Assembly: GCA_945885345.1 (NCBI GenBank)
Contig: CAMCYP010000014.1
Span: 16,658-80,657 of the forward strand
Length of the DNA stretch: 64,000 nt
Direction of reading: 5' to 3'
From: Bordetella parapertussis
Lineage (GTDB): Bacteria; Pseudomonadota; Gammaproteobacteria; Burkholderiales; SG8-41
Shown: piece by piece, positions 19,785 through 29,604 of the stretch
Position numbering within the stretch: the first letter of the stretch is position 1
How the letters are laid out: the number at the start of each line of letters is the position of its first letter
Program-made: the position numbers and the translations under genes
Notes under the pieces: model-generated
Database searches by the model: none
What the model was told of the DNA's origin: nothing
What the model saw: the letters and a program-made list of their open reading frames with translations, nothing else

Positions 19785-21299
19785 ATGTATTACGAACACT
19801 TCGGACTGACCCAGGCACCGTTCAAGATCACGCCGAACACCGATTTCTTTTTCGGCGGCGGCAACCGCGGCCCGATCCTCGAAGCGCTGATTTACGCGAT
19901 CACCCAGGGCGAGGGCATCGTCAAGGTCACCGGCGAAGTCGGCAGCGGCAAAACAATGCTCTGCAGCATGCTGCAAAGCCGGCTGCCGGAACAGGTGGAG
20001 ACGGTTTATCTGGCCAATCCCAGCGTCTCGCCCGAAGAAATCCTCCACGCCATCGCTTTCGAAATGCAGTTGGCCATCGATCGCGATGCCACCCGGCTGG
20101 TGGTGATGCACGCCATTCAAGCCTATCTGCTGCAGCGCCATGCCGAGGGCAAACGCGTAGTGCTGTTCGTCGAAGAGTCGCAGGGCATGCCGCTCGCCAC
20201 GCTGGAAGAAATCCGGCTGCTGTCGAACCTCGAAACCAAATCCGACAAGCTGCTGCAGATCGTGTTGTTCGGCCAGCCAGAGCTTGACGACAACCTGCGC
20301 GAAAACCAGATCCGCCAGCTGAAAGAACGCATCACCCACAGTTTCCGGCTGGAGCCGCTGACCGCACAGGAAACGCGCGAATATCTGATGTTCCGCCTGC
20401 GCGCCGCCGGTTATCGCGGCCCCGACCTGTTTACCGATGCCATCGTCCGTGAAATTGCGCGCATCTCCGGCGGCCTGACCCGGCGCATCAACCTGATCAC
20501 CGACAAGGCTCTGCTCGCCGCTTTCTCCGAAAACACCCACAGCATTCGCCAGAAGCACATTGATGCTGCAGTTCGTGACAGTGAATTTGCGCAAAAACAC
20601 CTGCCCCCGGTTGCGCGCCCGCGCCTGCTTCAGGGTGTCGTGCTGCTCGGCGTGGGCATGGCGGCTGGTGCAGCGCTGTACGCGGTATTAGGCGCCGGCA
20701 ACAAACCCGGGGCCATCGAAGCTGCCGTGACTGCAACGGCTCCAGCCGCCCCCGCGCAACCGGCGGCGACGATTTCGGCAGCCCCGGCCGCTTCTGGCGA
20801 AACTGATAAAAAATCAATTAAAACAAATACTTATGAAAATTCGGTAGCGCCATCTGCAGCGCCGCCCAGCGCAACGTCAACGCCCGTCGTCGCGCCCGCG
20901 ACACTCGCAGCCACTACGTCAGCCCCAAGCGCAGCAGCGCCCGCCACGCCCGCCGGCAACAGCGCGCTGCTCGAAAGCCGACTCGCCGCCACCACAACCT
21001 GGCTGGGCGGCGCAAAGCCCCAGACCTACACCATCCAACTGCTCGGCTCGACCGACGACCAACAGCTTAACCAACATCTCAAATTTCTCTCTAACAGCAT
21101 TGATATCAATAGTCTTTTTGTGTATCGTACCGTCGCTAAAGGTGCACCGTCACTGACTGTGGTCTGGGGTAGTTTTGACAGTCAGCGTGAAGCTCGCGAG
21201 GCCATGGCAAAATTACCGCCATTCCTGAAAGCTTATCGGCCGTTGCTGCGCACTGTGCAGGGGATCAAAGCGGAAGTCCGGGACCAGAAAGCATCGTGA
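19785..21299 (+). CDS. MshM/ExeA-like AAA ATPase with C-terminal SPOR-like domain
   Basis: 504-aa inner-membrane protein. N-terminal AAA+ domain of the ExeA/MshM family (YYEHFGLTQAPFKITPN at the start, Walker A GEVGSGKT at 50-57), one helix at about 282-305, an Ala/Pro/Thr-rich linker, then a SPOR-like tail (YTIQLLGSTDDQQLNQHL, later WGSFDSQREAREAM). ExeA-type proteins help assemble secretins through peptidoglycan, and a SPOR-like tail would fit. Starts 2 bp after the regulator stop. The linker contains the out-of-character segment KKSIKTNTYEN encoded by an AT-rich motif. Confidence 0.88.
   Translation: MYYEHFGLTQAPFKITPNTDFFFGGGNRGPILEALIYAITQGEGIVKVTGEVGSGKTMLCSMLQSRLPEQVETVYLANPSVSPEEILHAIAFEMQLAIDRDATRLVVMHAIQAYLLQRHAEGKRVVLFVEESQGMPLATLEEIRLLSNLETKSDKLLQIVLFGQPELDDNLRENQIRQLKERITHSFRLEPLTAQETREYLMFRLRAAGYRGPDLFTDAIVREIARISGGLTRRINLITDKALLAAFSENTHSIRQKHIDAAVRDSEFAQKHLPPVARPRLLQGVVLLGVGMAAGAALYAVLGAGNKPGAIEAAVTATAPAAPAQPAATISAAPAASGETDKKSIKTNTYENSVAPSAAPPSATSTPVVAPATLAATTSAPSAAAPATPAGNSALLESRLAATTTWLGGAKPQTYTIQLLGSTDDQQLNQHLKFLSNSIDINSLFVYRTVAKGAPSLTVVWGSFDSQREAREAMAKLPPFLKAYRPLLRTVQGIKAEVRDQKAS
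20815..20833 (+). repeat. AT-rich interspersed motif, copy 4 (inside the mshM-like gene)
   Basis: Core CAATTAAAACAAATACTTA, 18 of 19 identical to the copy at 9811. It is read in frame as part of a Ser-Ile-Lys-Thr-Asn-Thr-Tyr stretch within an otherwise Ala/Pro-rich GC-rich linker, so it looks like an in-frame insertion. Confidence 0.65.
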
Positions 21300-21366
21300 T
21301 CACGAGCGCATGTTGATGTCTGCGAGACGCGCAAAACCATCTGCAATCCAGGGGAGTAAGTACAAC

Positions 21367-23214
21367 ATGTCCGAACGGACGTCCGACCAGAGGCAAGCCG
21401 CCGCGCGGGCCCATCTGCGGAAAACCGGAATTGCCTGCGCCTGCGCCGCCGTGATTTTTGCCGGTGGCTGCGCCCAGTTCAGCCCGAAGCTTGCGCAATC
21501 CACGGGCCATATCGCTGCACCGGCACCTGATGCCAAATCCGCCGCCCCTGAGATTCCGCCGCCGGCACGCATATCCACGCTGGTGCCCCCGCCCGTCGCC
21601 CAGGTCAAACCGCAAACCTACAGCGTGGTCGTGCATGAAGTGCCGGTGAAAGAGTTGCTGCTGGCGCTGGCGCGCGACACCAAACGCAACATCGACATCC
21701 ATCCCGGCATCAGCGGGCTGGTCAGCCTGAACGCGATCAACGAAACCCTGGAAGCCATCCTCGAGCGGGTTTCCAAACAGGTGAACCTGCGCTACCGGAT
21801 TGAGGGCAACACCATCATTGTTTCTCCGGATACACCGTACATCAAGACTTACCGCGTCAATTACGTCAACATCCAGCGCAACACCACGTCGACGACCGGC
21901 GCATCGGGACAACTCGCAACCACCGGTCAAGGCTCACAGGGCAGCGGCTCATCAACGGCAGCCGGCGGAAATACCTCAAGCACGGTGGTCACCACCACTT
22001 CCAATTCGGATTTCTGGAAGTTGCTGGAACAGTCCGTGCGTTCGATTCTGAATTCGTCGATGCAGCAAAGCCAGACTGCCGAAGCGCGACAGAACCGGCT
22101 GGAACTCATCAAGCAGGAACAGGAAATGCGCACCAAGCAGATGGAGGCCGCGAGCAAGGCCGGCCAGTCTGCGCCGGCATTGGCCAATTCGCTGGCATCA
22201 TTGGGAAGCACACAAACCAGTGCCAGTGCATCGCTGTTGCCGGATGACGTCATCGTCAACCCGGTGGCAGGCACCATCACCATCAACGGCAATGAAAAAC
22301 AGCATCAACTGGTACAGGATTACCTGACCCAGGTCGAACGCGGCGCGCAGCGGCAGGTGCTGATCGAAGCCACGATCGTGGAAGTCAACCTGTCTGACAA
22401 CTACCAGGGCGGCATCGACTGGTCGCGGCTGCCGATCAACGGCGGCCTGTCCTTCAGCCAGCAGCTGCTGCGCGGCTTCGGCACCGGCCTGACCCAGCTT
22501 GGCAACAATTTTTTCCAGGTCGGTTACAGCAATCCGACCACTGAAGTCGGCAACATCAACGCCACCGTCAAGCTGCTGCAGGAATTCGGCAACACCAAGG
22601 TACTGTCGAGCCCGAAGCTGATGGTCCTGAACAACCAGACCGCGCTGCTGAAGGCCGTGGACAATCTGGTCTATTTCGAGATCCAGGCGCAAAGCAACAC
22701 GACGCAGGGCGTGGCCTCCACCACCTTCAACACCACCGCGAAAACCGTGGCGCTCGGCGTAGTCATGGGCGTGACCCCGCAGATCAACGATGACGGCCGC
22801 GTGCTGCTGACGGTGCGCCCGACCATTTCCCGCCTGCTGCGCTTCAAAAACGACCCCAATCCCAGTCTGTGCGATGCCAACAGGCTGAATTGCGTTGCCA
22901 ACCCGGTGCCTGAAATCCAGGTGCGGGAAATGGAATCGGTATTGCAGATCGGCAACGGCCAGACCATCATCCTCGGCGGTCTGATGCAGGACAACGTCCA
23001 GCGTAACCGCGAACAGATCCCGGGCGCAGACCTGATCGGGAATGCCGGTGAATTGTTCCGCTTCCGTGATGAGCGTGTCAGCAAAAGCGAACTGGTAATT
23101 TTCCTGCGCCCGACCGTAATACCGAACCCCTCGCTGGAAAGCGATGAACTGAAGTTTTTCCAGCGCTTCCTGCCGCAAGCCGAGTCCGCACCGGCGCCCA
23201 AGCCCGCCCCATGA
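21367..23214 (+). CDS. mshL: MshL-like outer-membrane secretin lipoprotein
   Basis: Secretin forming the outer-membrane pore for an MSHA-type pilus. 615 aa from ATG 21367, which has a GGGGAG ribosome site; the signal peptide ends in a lipobox (FAGGC, C35). An STN/secretin N-terminal domain follows (about 85-150, SVVVHEVPVKELLLALARD), then N-domains with a Ser/Thr/Gly-rich linker and the C-terminal secretin domain (VLIEATIVEVNLSDNYQGGI to FLRPTVIPNPS). Overlaps mshN by 4 bp. Confidence 0.94.
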   Translation: MSERTSDQRQAAARAHLRKTGIACACAAVIFAGGCAQFSPKLAQSTGHIAAPAPDAKSAAPEIPPPARISTLVPPPVAQVKPQTYSVVVHEVPVKELLLALARDTKRNIDIHPGISGLVSLNAINETLEAILERVSKQVNLRYRIEGNTIIVSPDTPYIKTYRVNYVNIQRNTTSTTGASGQLATTGQGSQGSGSSTAAGGNTSSTVVTTTSNSDFWKLLEQSVRSILNSSMQQSQTAEARQNRLELIKQEQEMRTKQMEAASKAGQSAPALANSLASLGSTQTSASASLLPDDVIVNPVAGTITINGNEKQHQLVQDYLTQVERGAQRQVLIEATIVEVNLSDNYQGGIDWSRLPINGGLSFSQQLLRGFGTGLTQLGNNFFQVGYSNPTTEVGNINATVKLLQEFGNTKVLSSPKLMVLNNQTALLKAVDNLVYFEIQAQSNTTQGVASTTFNTTAKTVALGVVMGVTPQINDDGRVLLTVRPTISRLLRFKNDPNPSLCDANRLNCVANPVPEIQVREMESVLQIGNGQTIILGGLMQDNVQRNREQIPGADLIGNAGELFRFRDERVSKSELVIFLRPTVIPNPSLESDELKFFQRFLPQAESAPAPKPAP

Positions 23215-24416
23215 GCCTGCTGATGAAGGCCTTGGAAAAGGCCGCCAAGGATCGTGGCGAAACGCAGCAGCAGCCGGCCGCGGCAGCGAACGTCGCCGCG
23301 AGCAGCGCTGCACCAGCCGCAGCATCGCCGGCGATGGAATTGTCACTGGAGCCCTTGCAGGCCGACGCACCCGTCCCCCCGCCCCTGGCAGAACCCGCGC
23401 CGGCGCGTAGCACGGCGAAAAACCGCAACGACCGCAACCAGGCACGTGCGGCGACCGTGATGCAGGCAACTGCGCGCACGGCACCTGCGGCAGCAGCGAC
23501 CAGCGGGTTGCGCATCCGTCCGGTGATGGCACTCGGACTGCTGGCGGGTATCGTGACATTGGGGTTCGCGGTTTACGTTTATCTGCAGATCACCAATCCC
23601 GGAATGTTCATCCGCCAGCCGCCGCCCGCCGCAAAACCGCTGACGCCGCTGGTACAGTCCCCGTCACCAGCGCCGATTGCAACCGGCACGGTCATCGCGC
23701 CTGCCGAACAAGCCACGGCGCAAACCCGCGCGGCAGAGCCGGCACAGACTGCACGTGTGCCGGCCGCGGAACCCGCACCGGCACGCAGCACAGAGACGCC
23801 GCGCAACAATATCCAGGTCAGCGCTGGTACCGCCGAGCCGCAACTCAATCCGCAACTGAGCCAGGCTTATGCCGCACTGCAGTCGGGCAAACTGGATGCC
23901 GCACGCCAGCTCTACACCGACGCCGCACGTGGTGATCCGCGCAACATCAATGCCCTGCTGGGCCTCGCCGCAATTGCGATGCAGGAGAGCCACCCGGAGG
24001 AAGCCAGTCGGCTGTATTTCAACGTGCTCGAGCTGGAGCCGCGCAACGCCTATGCGCAGACCGGGCTGATTGCGATGATGGGGCGCGCCGATCCGGCGGC
24101 CGCAGAATCCAGGCTGAAGCAGCTGATCGCCCGTCAACCGCTGGCATCGCTTTATTTCACCCTGGGCAATCTCTACGGCGACCAGTCGCGCTGGGCCGAG
24201 GCGCAACAAGCCTATTTCCAGGCGCATCAACTGGAACCGGCGAACCCCGATTACGCCTACAACCTCGCGGTCGGACTTGAACACATCGGCCAGCCCAGGC
24301 TGGCTGCAAACTTCTACCAGCGCGCGGTCGATCAGGCTAAAACCAAAGGCCGTGTCGGATTCAACCTGGCGCAAGCGCAGGACCGCATCCGTCAACTCGC
24401 CGCGCTGCCGCAATAA
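23211..24416 (+). CDS. MshN-like TPR protein
   Basis: 401-aa bitopic inner-membrane protein. An Ala/Pro-rich cytoplasmic segment with one helix at about 105-127 (RPVMALGLLAGIVTLGFAVY) precedes a Pro-rich linker and at least three TPR units (about 215-395, e.g. AYAALQSGKLDAARQLYTDA and ALLGLAAIAMQESHPEEASR). MshN in Vibrio has the same layout and sits between mshL and mshE, as here. Probably links the pilus machine to the envelope. Confidence 0.88.
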   Translation: MSLLMKALEKAAKDRGETQQQPAAAANVAASSAAPAAASPAMELSLEPLQADAPVPPPLAEPAPARSTAKNRNDRNQARAATVMQATARTAPAAAATSGLRIRPVMALGLLAGIVTLGFAVYVYLQITNPGMFIRQPPPAAKPLTPLVQSPSPAPIATGTVIAPAEQATAQTRAAEPAQTARVPAAEPAPARSTETPRNNIQVSAGTAEPQLNPQLSQAYAALQSGKLDAARQLYTDAARGDPRNINALLGLAAIAMQESHPEEASRLYFNVLELEPRNAYAQTGLIAMMGRADPAAAESRLKQLIARQPLASLYFTLGNLYGDQSRWAEAQQAYFQAHQLEPANPDYAYNLAVGLEHIGQPRLAANFYQRAVDQAKTKGRVGFNLAQAQDRIRQLAALPQ

Positions 24417-24443
24417 CGGACCCGGGCGCTACTAGCTACCGCG

Positions 24444-26150
24444 ATGGCCGAACAACGGAAGAAACTACGGCTGGGTGAACTGCTGGTGCAGCAGGGGCTG
24501 ATCACCAAGGATCAGCTCGCGATCGTGCTCGCCGAGCAACGCAACAGCAACATTCCACTCGGTCGCCTGCTGGTCAGGCTCGGCTTCGTTACTGAAACCG
24601 CGATCCGCGACATCATGGCGCGGACCGTCGGTCAGGAATCAATCGACCTGGCCCAGGTTGTCGCCGATTCGGAAGCCTTGAGCCTGGTGCCCGAGGACTT
24701 CGCGCGTCGCAACCACGTGCTGCCGATCGCCTACGATCCGGCCGACCAGGTGCTGACCATCGCCACGACGGAAATTTTCAACGTCGTCGCACTCGACCAG
24801 TTGCGTGCCCTGCTCGGCCCGCAGGTCGAATTGAAGGCGCAGCTCGCCGCCGAAGCACAGCTTGGTGACTACATCGACCTGTTCTATGGTCACGAACTGT
24901 CGGTCGACGGCATCCTCACCGAAATCGAAACCGGCGAAATCGATTACGAAAGCCTGCAGGCCGGCGGCGACGAATACACCCAGCCGATGGTGCGGCTGGT
25001 CAATGCCATTCTGGTCGATGCCGTCAAACGCGGCGCCTCCGACATCCACTTCGAGCCGGAGTACGCCTTCCTGCGCATCCGTTATCGCATTGACGGCGTA
25101 CTGGAAACCGTACGCAGCCTGCACAAGACCTACATGCCCGGCATTACCGTGCGGGTGAAAGTGGTCAGCGAAATGAATATCGCAGAAACCCGTGCGCCGC
25201 AGGACGGACGGCTGTCATTGACGCTGAATGGCCGGCCGATCGATTTCCGCGTCTCCACCCAGCCGACGATCTACGGCGAGAACATCGTACTGCGCGTGCT
25301 GGATCGCGAAAAATCCATCGTCAATCTGGACCGCATGAACCTGCCCGCCGCAACCATGGCAAAGCTGGAAATGATGCTGGCACGGCCGGAAGGCATTCTC
25401 GTCGTCACCGGCCCCACCGGCAGCGGCAAAACCACCACGCTGTATTCACTGCTGGCCCAGGTCAATGACGAAACCGTCAACATCATGACACTGGAGGATC
25501 CGGTCGAATACCCGCTGACCCTGATGCGCCAGACCTCGGTCAATGAGGTGGCGCGCATGGATTTCGCCAACGGTATCCGTTCGATCATGCGCCAGGATCC
25601 GGACATCATCCTGGTCGGTGAGGTGCGCGACAAGGAAACCGCGGAAATGGCCTTCCGCGCCGCCATGACCGGCCACCAGGTGTTCACCACGCTGCACACC
25701 AACTCGGCGCTCGGCGCCTTCCCGCGGCTGCTCGACATCGGCATACAACCGGACATCATGGCCGGCAACATCATCGGCATCATCGCGCAGCGCCTGGTGC
25801 GTCTGCTGTGCGTGCATTGCAAGGAAGCCTACGCGCCGTCACAGGAAGAACGCGCCCTGCTCGGCGTGGCTGCGGATTCGGCATCCTTTCTCTACCGCCC
25901 GGTGGGCTGCAAGCACTGTTCGAACAAGGGCTACCGCGGCCGCACCCCGATCATGGAACTGCTGGTGATGGACGCAGACATGGACGAACTGGTGGCACGC
26001 CGCGCCACCGCCAAGGAGCTGCGCGCCGAGGCCGTCTCCAAGGGTTTCCGCTCACTCGCCGAAGAAGGCATCGGCCGCGTGATTGAAGGCAGCACCAGCC
26101 TCGCCGAAGTCGCGCGCTCCGTCGATCTCACCGGAAGGCTGCGCCAATGA
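24444..26150 (+). CDS. mshE: MshE-like pilus extension ATPase with c-di-GMP-binding N-terminus
   Basis: 568-aa hexameric motor of the GspE/PilB superfamily. Residues 9-43 fit the MshEN c-di-GMP motif: R9-L-G, L14, G18, L25, L29, Q32, then PLG at 38-40 followed by a second half-repeat. Walker A is VVTGPTGSGKTTTLYSLL, the Asp box and Walker B (DPDIILVGEVRD) are intact, and two CxxC pairs (CVHCKE, CKHCSN) form the zinc-binding C-terminal motif. The key arginine and glutamine of Vibrio MshE fall at the same positions, so pilus extension is probably c-di-GMP responsive. Confidence 0.95.
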   Translation: MAEQRKKLRLGELLVQQGLITKDQLAIVLAEQRNSNIPLGRLLVRLGFVTETAIRDIMARTVGQESIDLAQVVADSEALSLVPEDFARRNHVLPIAYDPADQVLTIATTEIFNVVALDQLRALLGPQVELKAQLAAEAQLGDYIDLFYGHELSVDGILTEIETGEIDYESLQAGGDEYTQPMVRLVNAILVDAVKRGASDIHFEPEYAFLRIRYRIDGVLETVRSLHKTYMPGITVRVKVVSEMNIAETRAPQDGRLSLTLNGRPIDFRVSTQPTIYGENIVLRVLDREKSIVNLDRMNLPAATMAKLEMMLARPEGILVVTGPTGSGKTTTLYSLLAQVNDETVNIMTLEDPVEYPLTLMRQTSVNEVARMDFANGIRSIMRQDPDIILVGEVRDKETAEMAFRAAMTGHQVFTTLHTNSALGAFPRLLDIGIQPDIMAGNIIGIIAQRLVRLLCVHCKEAYAPSQEERALLGVAADSASFLYRPVGCKHCSNKGYRGRTPIMELLVMDADMDELVARRATAKELRAEAVSKGFRSLAEEGIGRVIEGSTSLAEVARSVDLTGRLRQ

Positions 26151-26196
26151 CGGCCCGCCTGCTGCAAACGCAGCATTGCACCTGACCCGCTGATCC

Positions 26197-27408
26197 GTGC
26201 CCTCCTTCCAATACAAGGCCATCGACAAAACCGGCCAGCCGGCCCGGGGCGGCCTCGACGCGGTCAACGAAGTCGATCTCGAGCTGCGCCTGCGCCGCAT
26301 GGGGCTGGACCTGATCACCTGCAAACAGGTGGATCGGCAAACCTCGACCACGCTCGCTGCGGGCGGCGCCGTCACCCGGCAGGATCTGGTCAATTTCTGC
26401 TTTGACATGGAGCAGATGGTCCGCTCCGGCATCCCGATCATCGACGGCCTGCGCGATATGCGCGACAGCATCGATTCACCGCGCTTTCGCGAAGTGCTGA
26501 CCATCATGACCGAGGACATGGAGGCCGGCAATGTGCTCTCGCAATGCATGGCAACACACCCGGATGTTTTTGATCGCGTATTTGTCAGCCTGATCCGCGC
26601 CGGCGAGCAGTCCGGCCAGCTCCCCGAAGTGTTCAAGAACCTCGCCGATACCACCCGCTGGCAGGACGAACTGATTTCACAGACCCGGCGGCTGCTGATG
26701 TATCCGGCGCTGACACTGGTAGTGGTGCTCGCGGTGATGGCTGCGTTGCTGATCTTCCTGGTGCCGCAGATCGCACAGTTGTTCAAATCGATGGGCATGG
26801 AACTGCCCATGCAGACGCGGGCACTGCTCGCGGTGTCGGGCATCGCCAAGGATTTCTGGCTGCCCATCCTGCTGCTGCCGGTGATTGCCGTGATCACGCT
26901 GGTGGTGACCGTGCGCCGGTCGAGCAAGGCCGCCTATCTCTGGGACTACACCAAACTGCGGCTGCCCATCGTCGGCCCGATCATCCAGAAAATCATCCTT
27001 TCCCGGTTCGCCAATGTGTTCGGCCTGATGTACCGCTCCGGGATCACCGTACTCGATGCCATCCGCATCAGCGAGGAAGTCGTCGGCAATCGCGTGGTCG
27101 CCGACGGCCTGAACCGCGCCGTGCAGCAGATCGCCGCCGGCGACGGCATGACGGAATCCTTCAACAACCTCGGCCTGTTCCCGCCGCTGGTGATCCGCAT
27201 GCTGCGCGTCGGCGAAGCCACCGGCGGACTGGACGTGGCTTTGGCCAACGTCACTTATTTCTACAACCGCGACGTCAAGGATTCCGTGGACAAGGGCATG
27301 AAAATGCTCGGCCCGGCGCTGACGCTGATTCTCGGCGGCATGATCGCATTCGTGATCTGGGCGGTGCTCGGTCCCGTCTATGATATTCTCGGCAAACTGA
27401 AATTCTAG
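26197..27408 (+). CDS. MshG-like inner-membrane platform protein (GspF/PilC family)
   Basis: 403-aa polytopic platform protein of type IV pili/type II secretion. Two GspF repeats are visible, each with a conserved block (RSGIPIIDGLRDM; RSGITVLDAIRIS), and membrane helices at about 167-190, 220-240 and 375-398. Start is GTG at 26197, giving PSFQYKAIDKTGQPARG, typical for the family. Lies directly after the motor gene. Confidence 0.95.
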   Translation: MPSFQYKAIDKTGQPARGGLDAVNEVDLELRLRRMGLDLITCKQVDRQTSTTLAAGGAVTRQDLVNFCFDMEQMVRSGIPIIDGLRDMRDSIDSPRFREVLTIMTEDMEAGNVLSQCMATHPDVFDRVFVSLIRAGEQSGQLPEVFKNLADTTRWQDELISQTRRLLMYPALTLVVVLAVMAALLIFLVPQIAQLFKSMGMELPMQTRALLAVSGIAKDFWLPILLLPVIAVITLVVTVRRSSKAAYLWDYTKLRLPIVGPIIQKIILSRFANVFGLMYRSGITVLDAIRISEEVVGNRVVADGLNRAVQQIAAGDGMTESFNNLGLFPPLVIRMLRVGEATGGLDVALANVTYFYNRDVKDSVDKGMKMLGPALTLILGGMIAFVIWAVLGPVYDILGKLKF

Positions 27409-27433
27409 CCACGGGATATCCCTCATCCCCATC

Positions 27434-28996
27434 ATGGCCAACAAACTCCTGCTCTGCATCTCGGTAAACGGCGCGACCGCCGCACGCTGGAAAGGCGGGC
27501 GGCTGCACGACGTCGAGGTCTTCGCCAACGATGACGCCGGCATCGCCGGATTCCGCGACTACGCCGCAGCCTCCGCGGGCACACCCGCATTCATGATTGT
27601 TGATGCGGTTGAAGAAGATTACCGCTTCGAAACCCTGCCCCATGCCTCGGGCTCCGACCGCGCACAGATGGTCGAACGCAAACTGCGCCAGTATTACCGT
27701 TCGTCGCCCTACTGCGCAGCCTCGCTGATCGGACGGGAAGGCGCCAAGCGCCGCGATGACCGCTTTTTGTTCTCGGCGCTGACCAATCCGGAAATCGTCA
27801 CGCCGTGGCTGGCGGCACTGGTGGAAACCGGCCTGCCCGTTGGCGGCATTTACCTGTTGCCCATGGTCATGTCCGGGCTGGTCGACGCGACCGACAGCAA
27901 GTCCGACAACCTGCTGCTGGTGGCCGCCCACCCTGCCGGCATCCGGCTGACTTTTTTCCGCGAAGGCGCGTTCCGGCTGAGTCGCCTGAGCCGCGGCGAT
28001 GCCACGCAGAACCGCGCCATCATCGACGAAATTTCCAATACGCGGCTCTACCTGCACGCGCTGCGCGCGGCGACGCTCGACGAACCGGTCACCGTCGTTC
28101 TGCTGGATCATGCCGACCGGCTTGGCGAGGCCACCAAGCTCATCGGCGAAGACAATCCCAGCCTGCACTGCACCCGCCTCGGCCGGGGCGACATCGCCGC
28201 CCGCCTCAAGCTCGACCCGATCCTGATCGAAACTTCGCCGGCAACCATCTTTCTGCATCTGCTCGGCGCAACAGTTCCGGAAAACAACCTGGCATCCGCG
28301 ACGGTAACCGCGGATTACAAACGTTATCAGTCCCGTCGTCAGCTGTTCGCAGCCAGCGCCGTCGCGGCAGCGATCGGCATCGCCTGGTCCGGATTCAACC
28401 TGTTCCAGCAGTACCTGATCGGCGATGAGACTGCCGCCGCCGCGCAAAGGACTGCGCAGGTCAACGCTGAATACCAGGAAGCCACCAAGCAATTTCCCGC
28501 GGCACCCACCACCGCGGACAATCTCAAGCGCGCGACCGAGCTGGCCGAAACACTACGGACTTCCGCGGCCACGCCCGAACGCTTCTTGCAGGTGATCAGC
28601 CGTGCGCTGGCACCCAGCCCCGAAATCGCCCTGGTCGAACTCAGCTGGCAGAACAGCACCACGGAATTCGATACCGGCACGGTCACCACCGGATCCGGAC
28701 GGGCACCGCCGAAACCGCCGGCTTCCGGTGCCGTCACCGCCGGCGCCCGCAAACAAAGCGGACTCATCGCCGGGCAGGTGCGCGATTTCAAAGGTGACTT
28801 CCGCCGCGCCATCACCTCCATCAATGCCCTGGCGGAACGCCTGCGCTCCGACCCCGGCGTGGAGACTGTTCGCGTCGTGCAATTACCGCTCAACGCCAGC
28901 CCGACGCTAGCGCTTTCCGGCAATACCGCTGACAATCCGGCGCAGGCTGGAGCCGCCGAGTTCAAGCTGGTTCTGGTGCTGAAACAACCGTCATGA
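27434..28996 (+). CDS. MshI-like pilus assembly protein with PilM- and PilN-like parts
   Basis: 520-aa protein. Residues 1-295 resemble the actin-like cytoplasmic PilM/MshI part, although classical nucleotide-binding motifs are weak. A helix at 304-326 (FAASAVAAAIGIAWSGF) and a coiled/periplasmic PilN-like region follow. It therefore looks like a single-chain equivalent of separate PilM and PilN proteins. Overlaps the following PilO/MshJ-like gene by 4 bp (ATGA). Confidence 0.75.
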   Translation: MANKLLLCISVNGATAARWKGGRLHDVEVFANDDAGIAGFRDYAAASAGTPAFMIVDAVEEDYRFETLPHASGSDRAQMVERKLRQYYRSSPYCAASLIGREGAKRRDDRFLFSALTNPEIVTPWLAALVETGLPVGGIYLLPMVMSGLVDATDSKSDNLLLVAAHPAGIRLTFFREGAFRLSRLSRGDATQNRAIIDEISNTRLYLHALRAATLDEPVTVVLLDHADRLGEATKLIGEDNPSLHCTRLGRGDIAARLKLDPILIETSPATIFLHLLGATVPENNLASATVTADYKRYQSRRQLFAASAVAAAIGIAWSGFNLFQQYLIGDETAAAAQRTAQVNAEYQEATKQFPAAPTTADNLKRATELAETLRTSAATPERFLQVISRALAPSPEIALVELSWQNSTTEFDTGTVTTGSGRAPPKPPASGAVTAGARKQSGLIAGQVRDFKGDFRRAITSINALAERLRSDPGVETVRVVQLPLNASPTLALSGNTADNPAQAGAAEFKLVLVLKQPS

Positions 28997-29604
28997 CCGC
29001 CGAACAACTCAAGGCCCTGCGCGGGCCGCTGGTCCTGCTGGTGGCAGTGCTGGTTGCAGCCGCCGGCGCCATTTATTACACCCACCTGCTGCGGCAGCAG
29101 GCGCAGACCGCCCTGACACAGCAGCAGAACCAGCTGCGTGAAGCCCAGACACGGATGCAGCGTTCCGGCGATGAAAAATCGATCATCGTTCAGTACGTCG
29201 GCAAATATAATCAATTACAGCAATCCGGTTTCATCGGCGAAGAACAGCGCATCAACTGGCTCGACGCACTGCGCGCGGCCAACGAGCGCACCGACCTGTT
29301 CGGCGTCAATTACGGTATCGAGGCGCAGCAGGTTTACCCTTACGCCGCCGAACTCAACCCGGGACCGATCGCCTTGCGGCAATCGGTCATGAAACTGGAA
29401 TTCCGGCTGCTGCATGAACTTGACCTGCTGCGTTTTTTTGAAGCGCTGCGGCAGCAGAACGCGGGACTGTTCCACCTCGACCAGTGCACCCTGCGCCGCA
29501 CCGAAGCCGCCGGCGCCGTGCGTTACCAGCCCAACATCACCGCCAACTGTCAGTTGGCGTGGATCACTGCGACCCCCGACGCACCGCCCGGAGAACGCCC
29601 ATGA
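28993..29604 (+). CDS. MshJ/PilO-like inner-membrane assembly protein
   Basis: 203-aa bitopic protein with one N-terminal helix (PLVLLVAVLVAAAGAIYYTHL), a Gln-rich coiled coil (residues 35-65) and a compact periplasmic domain, the PilO/MshJ/GspM-like layout. Function inferred from position between the MshI-like and MshK-like genes; overlaps both by 4 bp. Confidence 0.7.
   Translation: MTAEQLKALRGPLVLLVAVLVAAAGAIYYTHLLRQQAQTALTQQQNQLREAQTRMQRSGDEKSIIVQYVGKYNQLQQSGFIGEEQRINWLDALRAANERTDLFGVNYGIEAQQVYPYAAELNPGPIALRQSVMKLEFRLLHELDLLRFFEALRQQNAGLFHLDQCTLRRTEAAGAVRYQPNITANCQLAWITATPDAPPGERP

Noticed and set aside
22198..23559. 453-codon open frame on the minus strand
   Set aside because: Antisense to mshL and mshN, which have clear domains; no ribosome site or recognisable product.
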